Origin: Tsuneonella litorea
Lineage (GTDB): Bacteria; Pseudomonadota; Alphaproteobacteria; Sphingomonadales; Sphingomonadaceae
Assembly: GCF_025154015.1 (NCBI RefSeq)
Contig: NZ_JAOAMV010000001.1
Span: forward strand, 124,001-188,000
Direction of reading: 5' to 3'
Length of the DNA stretch: 64,000 bases
The translations under genes were made by a program, and so were the position numbers. Every line of letters begins with the position of its first letter. Position 1 is the first letter of the stretch. Below the pieces are notes generated by a model. It did no database searches and had not been told where the DNA came from. It saw only the letters and a list, made by a program, of their open reading frames with translations. Below are positions 26,847-35,228 of the stretch, piece after piece.

Positions 26847-28160
26847 TCAGTAAGGGAGGAAGAGGCCGGCGAGCGCGGCGGACATGAGGTTGGACAGCGA
26901 GCCGGCGGCGAGCGCCTTCAATCCCAGTTTCGCGATCACCGGTCGTTGATTTGGCGCAAGCCCCCCGGTCACCGCCATCTGGATGGCGATCGAGGAGAAA
27001 TTGGCAAAGCCGCACAGCGCGAACGTCACGATCGCGCGGCTGCGTTCGGACAGGACGTCCGCGCCCAGTTGCCCCAGGTCGATGAAGGCGACGAATTCGT
27101 TGAGCACCACCTTCGTGCCGAACAGCCCGCCTGCGACCGGTGCCTGGTCCCACGGCACGCCGATGAGGAACATGACCGGCGCGAACACCGCGCCGAGCGC
27201 GGCCTGGAAGCTCCAGTCGGCGAACCCGAACAGGCTGCCGACCCAGCCCAGGATCCCGTTCGCCAGGGCGACCAGAGCGACGAACGCGAGCACCATCGCG
27301 CCCACGGCAACAGCCAGCTTGACGCCGGTCTGGGCCCCTTGCGCCGCGGCTTCGATGACGTTGGCCGGGCGGGTGCCCTCCTCGAACGTCTCGGCCAGCT
27401 CGACCTCGTGCGGCTTGCCGCCCTCGACGATCGCGGCGGGGCCTTCGGCACTGATCCGCGACTTCGGCAGGACGATTTCGCCTTCCGCGGCGCCTGCTGG
27501 CTCGTCCTCGTCGGGCATGATGATCTTGGCCATGAGGATCCCGCCCGGAGCCGACATGAAGGCCGCGGCCAGCAGGTATGGCAGGTATCGTTCGCCCAGC
27601 AGCCCGGCATAGGCGGCGAGGATGGTGCCCGCGACACCGGCCATCCCGACGACCATCAGCGTGAACAGCCGGCTCGGGCTGAGGCCTGCAAGGTAGGGGC
27701 GCACGACCAGCGGGCTTTCCGACTGGCCGACGAAGATGTTGGCGGCCGATCCCAGCGCCTCGACCCGGCTGACGCCGGTGACCCAGCCGATCGCCCCGCC
27801 CAACCAGCGAACGAGGCGCTGCATGATCCCCAGGTGATAGAGGATCGAGACCAGCGCGGCGAAGAACACGATCACCGGCAGCGCGCCGAGGGCAAAGGTG
27901 TTCTTGAGCGGGTTGTCGGCGCCGAACAGGAAGGCGGTGCCCTCGTTGGCGTAGGACAGCAACGCGGCGACGCCGTTGGACATCGCCTGGATGCCCGCGA
28001 CGCCCCACGGGGTGCGCAGGACGACGAACGCCAGCAGGGCCTGGAGCGCGAATGCCGCGCCGACGATCCGCAGGCGAATCCGGCGCCGCCCGTTGGACAG
28101 CGCAAGGGCGATGGCGAGGATCGCGACGATCCCCAGCAGACTGGCTACGACTGGCGGCAT
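26847..28160 (-). CDS. nupC: concentrative nucleoside transporter (NupC/CNT family)
   Basis: The product has 437 residues with many hydrophobic helices. CNT hallmarks are visible: FGADNPLKNTFALGALPVIVFF, the VGQSESPLVV loop, and GTKVVLNEFVAFIDL near the C-terminus. CNT proteins import nucleosides with protons or sodium across the cytoplasmic membrane. A charged loop (residues about 210-260) lies between helices. The downstream 2OG-Fe(II) oxygenase gene is in the same operon. Confidence 0.93.
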   Translation of the reverse strand: MPPVVASLLGIVAILAIALALSNGRRRIRLRIVGAAFALQALLAFVVLRTPWGVAGIQAMSNGVAALLSYANEGTAFLFGADNPLKNTFALGALPVIVFFAALVSILYHLGIMQRLVRWLGGAIGWVTGVSRVEALGSAANIFVGQSESPLVVRPYLAGLSPSRLFTLMVVGMAGVAGTILAAYAGLLGERYLPYLLAAAFMSAPGGILMAKIIMPDEDEPAGAAEGEIVLPKSRISAEGPAAIVEGGKPHEVELAETFEEGTRPANVIEAAAQGAQTGVKLAVAVGAMVLAFVALVALANGILGWVGSLFGFADWSFQAALGAVFAPVMFLIGVPWDQAPVAGGLFGTKVVLNEFVAFIDLGQLGADVLSERSRAIVTFALCGFANFSSIAIQMAVTGGLAPNQRPVIAKLGLKALAAGSLSNLMSAALAGLFLPY

Positions 28161-28309
28161 GGCGCTCCCCGATAGCGATACCCGGTAACTTTTGAAACCG
28201 GATTCGCGACTCCCTCAACCGAAACGCTTTTGTGTCTCCACAGGCAAACGCGCAAGGCTCGTTTGCGCGCGCTTTCCTTTTCGCAAGGCCAGTGCCAATC
28301 CTGCCGCGC

Positions 28310-28999
28310 ATGACCGACCCCGCCCCCCCCGCCCCGCTGGCCTCAGCCGTCTACGTACCCCGCGCACTGTTCGTGTATCTGCTGCTCTACGGCGGGATGA
28401 CGGTGCTGGCGGGCGTCATGGCGTACAAGCAGGTCGGTCTCGTGCCGACCAGCCTCGCGGTCGAATCGGGCATCTTCGCCTTCCTGCTGCTCGTCGTCAT
28501 TTCGAGCACCGTGTCGCAGCTCTACGGCGACGCGATGGCGCGGCGGCTGGTCTGGTGGGGCTTCCTGCCGCTGCTGGTTTCGTCGCTGCTGATGCAGTTA
28601 GTCCTCGCGCTGCCGGCGTCTTCGGAAATGATCCAGTTCCGCGCCGACGACCTTGCCGCGTTCGAGCGCGTCCACGCGCAGCTCTGGCGCGTCTGGATGG
28701 CAGGGCCGGCGGCCTACCTGGTGTCGCTGCTGCTCAACGTGTGGATCTTCTCGAAGCTGCGCGGCAGCGGCGACGGCGGGACGCTGGGCATAATGATTCG
28801 AGGCGCGATCGCTTCGGCGCTCAGCCAGGCGATCGATTCGGTGATCTTCATCACCCTTGCCTTCTACGGCGAATTCGACATCGGCGCCCTCCTGATCGGC
28901 CAGGTGCTGGCGAAGGTCACCCTGTCGGTCGTCCTCGTCCCGCCGCTCATCGCGCTCGGCGTCACCCTCGCCCGCTGGCTCGACGCAAGGACGCTCTGA
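28310..28999 (+). CDS. yhhQ: YhhQ/VUT family queuosine-precursor transporter
   Basis: The product has 229 residues from the ATG at 28310. Six or so helices are seen, with family features in SSTVSQLYGDAMARRLVWWGF and in the C-terminal QAIDSVIFITLAFYGEF and GQVLAKV segments. YhhQ takes up preQ0/preQ1 for tRNA queuosine synthesis. I find no convincing preQ1 riboswitch in the 149 bases upstream. An in-frame start farther upstream exists but would add an unrelated, poorly coding stretch. Confidence 0.85.
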   Translation: MTDPAPPAPLASAVYVPRALFVYLLLYGGMTVLAGVMAYKQVGLVPTSLAVESGIFAFLLLVVISSTVSQLYGDAMARRLVWWGFLPLLVSSLLMQLVLALPASSEMIQFRADDLAAFERVHAQLWRVWMAGPAAYLVSLLLNVWIFSKLRGSGDGGTLGIMIRGAIASALSQAIDSVIFITLAFYGEFDIGALLIGQVLAKVTLSVVLVPPLIALGVTLARWLDARTL

Positions 29000-29020
29000 C
29001 CGCCGGCGCCGCGCCTCGGC

Positions 29021-29743
29021 TCAGGCGGCGCGATCCTCGAGGGCCGCGCGCTGCAGGATCCGCACGTCCCGGCGCGAGGGAAGATCGATGAGCCCTTCGG
29101 CCTTCATGCGGGTGAACTGGCGGCTTACCGTCTCGATCGTCAGGCCGAGAACGTCCGCGATCTGCTGCCGCGACAGCGGAAGTTCGAGCGTATCTATAGC
29201 TCCCGGCTCTGCGGCACAGGTCGCGGGCGAAAGGCGCTCGGACATCTCGATGAGGAAGGCGGCCAGTTTCTGCTCGGCACTCATCCGCCCCAGCAGCAGC
29301 ATCCAGCGTCGCGTTCGGTCCAGTTCGGTCAGCGTCCGCTCGAGCAGTTTGTGCTCGAGGCGGGGGTGCTCGCGCGCGAAGCGGTCGAAGTCGGAACGCT
29401 GGAACACGCACACCAGCGCGTCGGTCAGCGCCTCGACGCCGTAGGGAGTGAGCTGGCCGAACGGGCGGCCGAGGAAATCCGACGGATATGCGAGGCCCAG
29501 GATCTGCTCGCGCCCATCGGCGGTCTGGGTCGACAGCTTGAGCACGCCCTCGACGACGTTGGCGACCAGCACGGCTTCGTCGCCTTCCCACAACAACTGG
29601 TCGCCCGCGCGCAACCGTTGTCGCCGGCCGATGCGGTTGAGAAGATCGATTTCGCCCTCGTCGAGATCGGCGCAGATCGCCCGGTTGCGCACCGCGCAGG
29701 CCTGGCAGAAGTTGAGCGGACGCTGGAATTCGGCGGGATCCAT
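29021..29743 (-). CDS. fnrL: FNR-type oxygen-sensing Crp-family regulator
   Basis: The product has 240 residues. Cysteines 13, 16 and 24 (CQACAVRNRAIC) and Cys112 (LVCVF) match the four ligands of the oxygen-labile [4Fe-4S] cluster in FNR/FnrL proteins. The cNMP-like beta-roll is followed by a C-terminal helix-turn-helix (LSRQQIADVLGLTIETVSRQ). FNR proteins switch genes between aerobic and low-oxygen life. No clear TTGAT-N4-ATCAA box stands near it. It could control the cytochrome locus, but nothing here proves this. Confidence 0.9.
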   Translation of the reverse strand: MDPAEFQRPLNFCQACAVRNRAICADLDEGEIDLLNRIGRRQRLRAGDQLLWEGDEAVLVANVVEGVLKLSTQTADGREQILGLAYPSDFLGRPFGQLTPYGVEALTDALVCVFQRSDFDRFAREHPRLEHKLLERTLTELDRTRRWMLLLGRMSAEQKLAAFLIEMSERLSPATCAAEPGAIDTLELPLSRQQIADVLGLTIETVSRQFTRMKAEGLIDLPSRRDVRILQRAALEDRAA

Positions 29744-29894
29744 CGTCCCAGCTTAGGCGCATACCGCCCGCGCGCCAAGACCGATGGCCCAGCCATATCG
29801 CCCGCGCCACCCGCGAGCGGCACCGCCGGGCGGACGGCGGAGAAATAAACACGATCTTCTTGCGTCCGGTCACCGGGGGCAACACAAGTCGGCG

Positions 29895-30755
29895 GTGTAC
29901 CGCCGTCCGCCCCCAGCTCCCAGCCTCGACGATTTCGACGAGGATCAGCGCGCGCTGGCCGCAGCCCGGAGGCCCGGGACCGGCCTCTGCACCATCGTCG
30001 GCATCGACGGCGCCTTTTCGCGGCGACTGGGCGCACAACTGGCGGTGCTGCCCGGCGGAGAGGTGGTCGGCAGCCTGTCGGACGGCTGCCTGGAACGCCA
30101 GCTCGCATCCGACTGCGCGGCGCTCAGCGAACCGGCGTTGCGCCGATACGGCAGCGGCTCGCCGCTGGTCGATTTCCGGCTGCCGTGCGGCAGCGGGCTC
30201 GACATCCTGCTCGATCCTGAACCGGACAGGGCTGCCTGCGCAAGTGTCGTCGACACCCTGCTCGCGCGGCGCCCTGCGGCGCTGCCCCTGCCGCACGTCG
30301 CCGGGATGGGCGCGCGGCCCTATATCCCGAGGCTGCGGATCGCCGCGTTCGGCGAGGGTCCGGAACTCGCGGCGCTCCACCGCCTCGCGCGGGCATCGGA
30401 CCTCGCAATCGAAGCGATCGGCAAGGACCGGCTGTCGCTGGGACGACCGAGCGGCCAGCCAGGATACGACGCATGGACGGCAGTCATCCTGCTGTTCCAC
30501 GACCACGAATGGGAACTGGCGCTGATCGAGGAGGCGATGGCGAGCGAAGCGTTCTACATCGGCGCCCAAGGGGGATTACAGGCGCGCAGGAGCCGCATCG
30601 ACGAACTCGCCCGCCGCGGCGCGAGCGAAGCCGCCCTCTCGCGCGTCCGCAGCCCGATCGGCACGCCGGCAGGCAGTCGATCGCCGCAGACGCTTGCCCT
30701 GTCGGTGCTGGCCGAGGTGGCCCACGAGTATGAGCGCCTTCGCACCCGCGCCTGA
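29895..30755 (+). CDS. XdhC/CoxI-family molybdenum-enzyme maturation factor
   Basis: From the GTG at 29895 the product has 286 residues; the open frame continues upstream without a better start. The N-terminal XdhC_CoxI domain is seen around GTGLCTIVGIDGAFSRRLGA and GSLSDGCLERQ. The C-terminal Rossmann-like domain ends in FYIGAQGGLQARRSRI and SPIGTPAGSRSPQTLALSVL. XdhC/PaoD proteins bind, sulfurate and insert molybdenum cofactor into xanthine-oxidase-family enzymes in the cytoplasm. The gene overlaps the MocA-like gene, and both converge on the paoCBA genes they likely serve. Confidence 0.85.
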   Translation: MYRRPPPAPSLDDFDEDQRALAAARRPGTGLCTIVGIDGAFSRRLGAQLAVLPGGEVVGSLSDGCLERQLASDCAALSEPALRRYGSGSPLVDFRLPCGSGLDILLDPEPDRAACASVVDTLLARRPAALPLPHVAGMGARPYIPRLRIAAFGEGPELAALHRLARASDLAIEAIGKDRLSLGRPSGQPGYDAWTAVILLFHDHEWELALIEEAMASEAFYIGAQGGLQARRSRIDELARRGASEAALSRVRSPIGTPAGSRSPQTLALSVLAEVAHEYERLRTRA

Positions 30756-31341
30756 GGGGCGCTGCGCCTTCGCCTTGCTGGCGGCGGGAGAGGGCGCGCG
30801 GTTCGGCCCCGGCAAGCTGCACGCCGACCTCGACGGCCGGCCGCTGTGGCGCTGGGCGATCGAGAGCGGTGTCGAGGCCGGCTTTGCCGCGCTGCACGTG
30901 GTGACGAACGACGCGCGCATCGCCGCCGAGAGCGCAGCGGCAGGCTGGATCGTCCATGCCAGCCCCGACGCCTTGCGCGGCATCGCCGCTTCGATCCGGA
31001 TCGCGGCACACGCAACCCGCGACGCGGAGCGGACGATCCTGGCGCTTGCGGATATGCCGTTCGTCGAACCCGGCCACTTCCGGCGCCTGGCCGCGCATCC
31101 GGGTGTCGTCTTCACGCGCCAGGCCGATGGCAGGCCGGGCGTGCCCGCGGGTTTTCCCGCCGCGGCCCGCGAACGGCTGATGGGGATCGAAGGCGATCGC
31201 GGCGCCGCGTCGCTCGACTGGCCGGGTGCAGAGGCGATCGATCCGCCGACGGCCGAGAGCCTGTTCGACGTCGACACCCCTGTCCGGCTGCAGCGCGCCC
31301 GGGCGATCGCCCTCAGGCGACGTCGGGAAGCTTGTCGATGA
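30730..31341 (+). CDS. mocA: MocA-like molybdenum cofactor cytidylyltransferase
   Basis: The product has 203 residues. The start at 30730 lies inside the end of the XdhC gene (26-base overlap). The N-terminal nucleotide-binding signature LLAAGEGARFGPGKLHADLDG, then ALADMPFV and a C-terminal VDTP, fit the MobA/MocA nucleotidyltransferase family. MocA attaches CMP to Mo-molybdopterin, giving the dinucleotide cofactor used by PaoABC-type enzymes. Its 3' end overlaps the 3' end of the convergent oxidoreductase gene by 29 bases. A guanylyl (MobA) specificity is less likely in this context. Confidence 0.82.
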   Translation: MSAFAPAPEGRCAFALLAAGEGARFGPGKLHADLDGRPLWRWAIESGVEAGFAALHVVTNDARIAAESAAAGWIVHASPDALRGIAASIRIAAHATRDAERTILALADMPFVEPGHFRRLAAHPGVVFTRQADGRPGVPAGFPAAARERLMGIEGDRGAASLDWPGAEAIDPPTAESLFDVDTPVRLQRARAIALRRRREACR

Positions 31342-33511
31342 GCTTGTCGAGCGTGATCGGATAGTCCCGCACGCGCACGCCGGTCGCGTTGTAGACCGCG
31401 TTGGCGATCGCCGCCCCCGGCCCGCAGATTCCCAGCTCGCCCACGCCCTTCGCCTTGAGCGGGCTGATCACGTCGTCGAGGGTGTCGAGGAAGACGACTT
31501 CCTGGTGCGGAATGTCGGCATGGACCGGCACTTCGTATCCGGCGAGGTCGTGATTGACGAAGAAGCCGAACCGCTTGTCGACCACGAGGTCTTCCATCAG
31601 CGCCGAACCGGCCGACATGACCATCGCGCCGATGACCTGGCTGCGCGCCGACAGCGGGTTGAGAATCCGCCCGGCGTCGCACACCGCCAGCATCCGGCGG
31701 ATGCGCACTTCGCCGGTATAGGCATCGACGCCGACCTCGGCGAAATGCCCGGCGTAGGTCCCCATGTCGTAATCGTTCTGGAAATCGCCGTAGTCCATCT
31801 GGCCCTCTGCCGAGAGCGGACCAGCCTCGGCGAGCCTCCTTCTGGTCTTTCCGTCGACAACCCGGCCGCCTTCGAAGCGCGCCGTATCCGCGTTCATGCC
31901 GAATTTTTCCGCGACCATCCGGCGCAGCTCGACGCAGGCGGCGTAGACCCCCGCGGTCGAGCTGGCGGCGCCCCACTGCCCGCCGGAACCCGACGACACG
32001 GGCGAACGCGAATCGCCCAGGTCCACCCGCACCTGGTCGAGCGGCACGCCAATGCATTCGGCAGCGGTCTGCGCGATGATGGTGTAGCTGCCGGTGCCGA
32101 TGTCGGTCATGTCGGTTTCGACCCGCACCCGGCCCGCGTTGTCGAGGCTGACGCGGGCGGCGGACTTGGTTATCGGGGCACCGCGATACCCCGCCGCCAC
32201 GCCCATGCCGACGAGCCAGCGCCCGTCACGCACGCTTGCCGGCCTGGACTGGCGGGCGGACCACCCGAAGCGATCCGCGCCCTCGCGCAGGCATTCGACC
32301 AGGTGGCGGCCGGAAAACCGCTTGGACGGGTCGCCCGGCATCCGCTCGGGCTCGTTGCGCAGGCGGAACTCGATCGGGTCGAGTCCGAGCTTCTCGGCGA
32401 GTTCGTCCATCGCGACCTCGAGCGCGAGGTGGCCGACCGCTTCGCCCGGCGCGCGCATGGCGTTGCCCTCGGGCAGGTCGAGCCGCGAGATGTAGCTCAC
32501 CGTCAGGTTGTCCGGCCCGGAATAGAGCGCGCGGGTCTGCGCCGCACCGTTCTCGGCGCTGCCCCCCGGCAGGTTGCCCGACCAGCATTCGTGACCCATC
32601 GCGAGGATCCTGCCGTCCGCGTCGGTTCCGATGCGCACCCGCTGGATCGTCGCGGGACGGTGGGTCGCGTTGTTGAACATCAGCGGGCGCTGCATCGCGA
32701 TCTTGACCGGCCGGCCCGCGGCCTTGGCGCCAAGCGCGGCCAGCACGGCATCGGCACGGATGAACAGCTTGCCCCCGAACCCGCCGCCGATGAACGGCGA
32801 ATCGAGCCGGATGTTTTCTGCGGGCATCTTGAGGATGCTCGCCAGCGCCCGCTTCGACCAGTTGATCATCTGGTTGCTGGTCCACAGCGTCAGCTTGTCG
32901 CCTTCCCATGCGGCGATGGTCGCGAACGGCTCCATCATCGCGTGCGCCTCGTCGGGCGTGGTGTAGGTCTGGTCTAACTGCACCGGCGCGGCCGCATAGG
33001 CCTCGGCAAAATTGCCGTTGCGCTGGATGTCCTCCGGCACGCTCCAGCCGGGCGCGATCTTCGCGCCGTCCTTGACCTTGGCGAGATCGTAGTCGCCCGC
33101 GTCCCGGTCGTAGGTGGTGCGGATCAGCGCTGCGGCGGCGCGGGCCTGCTCGAACGTCTCGGCGACGACGCAGGCGATCGCCTGGTGATAGTGCGCGATG
33201 TCGCGCCCGCCGAACAGCGGGGCGGTGTTGAAGGGGCTGGTCCCGACGGGCTCGGTCTCGGTCGCGGCTATCACCGCGATCACCCCGGGTGCCTTGCGCG
33301 CCGCGTCGAGATTCATCGCGGTGATCCGCCCCCTGGCGATCGCCGAGCCGACGATGTAGCCATAAGCCTGGCCCGAAACGACATCGTGCCGTTCATAGGC
33401 GTAAGGCGCGGTGCCGGTGGTCTTCCTGGGCCCGTCGATGCGGCGGGTCGACTTGCCGATCACCGTCGGGTCGTCGACGATGGTCTTTCCGGCGGGGGCG
33501 TCGAACTTCAT
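31313..33511 (-). CDS. paoC: aldehyde oxidoreductase molybdenum-binding subunit (PaoC type)
   Basis: The product has 732 residues from the ATG at 33511. It shows xanthine-oxidase-family molybdopterin motifs: FIGGGFGGKLFIRAD, MRAPGEAVGHLALEVAMDEL, and the C-terminal GVGELGICGPGAAIANAV with the catalytic Glu. It binds the molybdenum cofactor and oxidises the aldehyde substrate. It follows the FAD subunit gene by four bases. Together the three genes encode a periplasmic aldehyde dehydrogenase like E. coli PaoABC, which detoxifies aromatic aldehydes. Confidence 0.9.
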   Translation of the reverse strand: MKFDAPAGKTIVDDPTVIGKSTRRIDGPRKTTGTAPYAYERHDVVSGQAYGYIVGSAIARGRITAMNLDAARKAPGVIAVIAATETEPVGTSPFNTAPLFGGRDIAHYHQAIACVVAETFEQARAAAALIRTTYDRDAGDYDLAKVKDGAKIAPGWSVPEDIQRNGNFAEAYAAAPVQLDQTYTTPDEAHAMMEPFATIAAWEGDKLTLWTSNQMINWSKRALASILKMPAENIRLDSPFIGGGFGGKLFIRADAVLAALGAKAAGRPVKIAMQRPLMFNNATHRPATIQRVRIGTDADGRILAMGHECWSGNLPGGSAENGAAQTRALYSGPDNLTVSYISRLDLPEGNAMRAPGEAVGHLALEVAMDELAEKLGLDPIEFRLRNEPERMPGDPSKRFSGRHLVECLREGADRFGWSARQSRPASVRDGRWLVGMGVAAGYRGAPITKSAARVSLDNAGRVRVETDMTDIGTGSYTIIAQTAAECIGVPLDQVRVDLGDSRSPVSSGSGGQWGAASSTAGVYAACVELRRMVAEKFGMNADTARFEGGRVVDGKTRRRLAEAGPLSAEGQMDYGDFQNDYDMGTYAGHFAEVGVDAYTGEVRIRRMLAVCDAGRILNPLSARSQVIGAMVMSAGSALMEDLVVDKRFGFFVNHDLAGYEVPVHADIPHQEVVFLDTLDDVISPLKAKGVGELGICGPGAAIANAVYNATGVRVRDYPITLDKLIDKLPDVA

Positions 33512-33515
33512 CGCT

Positions 33516-34466
33516 TCAGCTCCCCACCTCGGCCAGGATGCCCGCGAGCGTGCGCTCGGCAAGGGCGATCTTGAACCGGTTGTCGTCGCGCGGCGAGGCG
33601 TCGGCAAAGGCCTGCTGGATCACCGCCTTCGCACCCAGCGGCAGCGCGTCGTCGGCCTGTTTGCTCCGCCACGGCCTCGGCGCCACGCCGCCAAAGGCGA
33701 CGCGGCCGCTGCCGTCAGGCTGGATCACCGCGGCGACAGAAACAAGCGCGAAGGCATAGGACGCGCGGTCGCGCACCTTTGAATAGAAGTGCCTGCCGCC
33801 CGGCGGCGCGGGAAGGACGACGCCGGTAATCAGCTCGCCTTTCTCGAGCGCGGTCTCGCGTTCGGGGGTATCGCCCCACAGGCGATGGAACGCGCCGATC
33901 GGGATCGACCGCGTGGCACCGTCCGGCTGCACGGTCTCCACCACCGCATCGAGCACCGCGAGCGCGTTCGCCATGTCCCCGGGGTAGGTGGCGATGCACT
34001 TGTCCGACACGCCCACGACGCCGAGCTGGCGCGAAAACCCGCCGATCGCCGCGCAGCCGCTGCCCGGGCTGCGCTTGTTGCACGGCATGTTGGTGTCGTA
34101 GAAATAGGGGCACCGCGTGCGCTGCAGAAGGTTGCCGCCGGTGGTCGCCTTGTTGCGCAGCTGGCCGCTCGCGCCGGCCTGGATCGCCCGGGTCAGCACG
34201 GCGTAGTCGCGCCTGATCCGGGGATGGGCGGACAGCGCGGTGTTGCTGACGAAGGCACCGATCCTGAGGCCGCCCTCGCCGGTTTCCTCGATGCTGCCGA
34301 GCGGGAGGTCCTGCACGTCGACGAGGTGCGTCGGCGTCTCGATCTCGAGCTTCATGAGGTCGAGCAGGTTGGTGCCGCCGGCGATGAACTTGGCGCCCGG
34401 CTTTCCGCCCACGGCGCGCGCCGCTTGCTGCGGGGTGGCGGCGCGCTCGTAGGTGAAGCTGCGCAC
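33516..34466 (-). CDS. paoB: aldehyde oxidoreductase FAD-binding subunit (PaoB type)
   Basis: The product has 316 residues. FAD-binding motifs of the CoxM/XdhB family are seen ([34 protein letters not shown]). A cysteine-rich insertion, [20 protein letters not shown], matches the extra [4Fe-4S] cluster of PaoB that ordinary XdhB subunits lack. It passes electrons between the molybdenum site and FAD. It lies three bases after the 2Fe-2S subunit gene. Confidence 0.9.
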   Translation of the reverse strand: MRSFTYERAATPQQAARAVGGKPGAKFIAGGTNLLDLMKLEIETPTHLVDVQDLPLGSIEETGEGGLRIGAFVSNTALSAHPRIRRDYAVLTRAIQAGASGQLRNKATTGGNLLQRTRCPYFYDTNMPCNKRSPGSGCAAIGGFSRQLGVVGVSDKCIATYPGDMANALAVLDAVVETVQPDGATRSIPIGAFHRLWGDTPERETALEKGELITGVVLPAPPGGRHFYSKVRDRASYAFALVSVAAVIQPDGSGRVAFGGVAPRPWRSKQADDALPLGAKAVIQQAFADASPRDDNRFKIALAERTLAGILAEVGS

Positions 34467-34469
34467 CGC

Positions 34470-35096
34470 TCAGCCCCTCGCCACATCGGCGATCGCCGCG
34501 GCGATATTCGAATAGGCGCCGCAGCGGCAGATGTTGCCGCTCATCCGCTCGCGGATCTCGACATCGGTGGCGCGCATTTCGCCGTCGAGGTCGCCGGTCA
34601 CGTGACTGGGAACGCCGCGCGCGATCTCCTTCAGCATGGCGACCGACGAACAGATCTGGCCGGGCGTGCAGTAACCGCACTGATAGCCATCGTGCTCGAC
34701 GAAGGCGTCCTGCATCGGATGCAGCTTGTCGGGCGTGCCGAGACCTTCGATGGTCGTCACCTCGTCGCCGGCGTGCTGCACGGCGAGCGACAGGCAGGAG
34801 TTGATCCGCTCGCCGTTGACGATGACCGTGCAGGCCCCGCACTGGCCGTGGTCGCAGCCCTTCTTCGTGCCGGTCAGCTGCAGGTGCTCGCGCAGCGCGT
34901 CGAGCAGGGTGGTGCGCGGATCGAGCGTAAGCAGGCGCTCTGTTCCATTGACGGTCAGGGAGACGGGCATCCTGATCGACGCCGCACTGGCCGCAACGTT
35001 CCCCGCCTTCGCCTCGCCCGCCGTCAGGATGGCGACGCTCGCCGCCGAACTGCCCAGCAGCGCCCTGCGGGTCACCGGCAGGATGGGGTCGCTCAT
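34470..35096 (-). CDS. paoA: aldehyde oxidoreductase 2Fe-2S subunit with Tat signal (PaoA type)
   Basis: The product has 208 residues from the ATG at 35096, preceded by GGAAGAG. The N-terminal TRRALLGSSAASVAILTA is a twin-arginine-type signal, so the assembled enzyme is exported folded to the periplasm. Plant-type [2Fe-2S] cysteines (CDHGQCGACTV ... C) and the second cluster (CGYCTPGQI ... CRCG) are intact. It is the first gene of the paoABC operon. Confidence 0.91.
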   Translation of the reverse strand: MSDPILPVTRRALLGSSAASVAILTAGEAKAGNVAASAASIRMPVSLTVNGTERLLTLDPRTTLLDALREHLQLTGTKKGCDHGQCGACTVIVNGERINSCLSLAVQHAGDEVTTIEGLGTPDKLHPMQDAFVEHDGYQCGYCTPGQICSSVAMLKEIARGVPSHVTGDLDGEMRATDVEIRERMSGNICRCGAYSNIAAAIADVARG

Positions 35097-35228
35097 GTCT
35101 CTTCCCCCGCGATCGTACGCAACGGACATGGCATGAGGCAGAATGCCGAGCGGCGCAAGCCGCGAAGCTGCCGGCAGGGGCCACGGTCGGCCCCGTGCGG
35201 GGATCGAAGCGCCGGTTTGCGCCGCGCG

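Noticed and set aside
28161-28309. Possible preQ1 riboswitch before yhhQ
   Set aside because: Only a short inverted repeat (GCAAACG/CGTTTGC) is visible. The conserved preQ1 aptamer pattern is not.
29744-29894. FNR box near the FNR-type gene and XdhC
   Set aside because: No TTGAT-N4-ATCAA or near match was found by eye.
35175-35192. GGGGCC/GGCCCC hairpin between the halogenase gene and paoA
   Set aside because: The stem is only 6 bp without a T-run, and such stems are expected by chance at this GC content.
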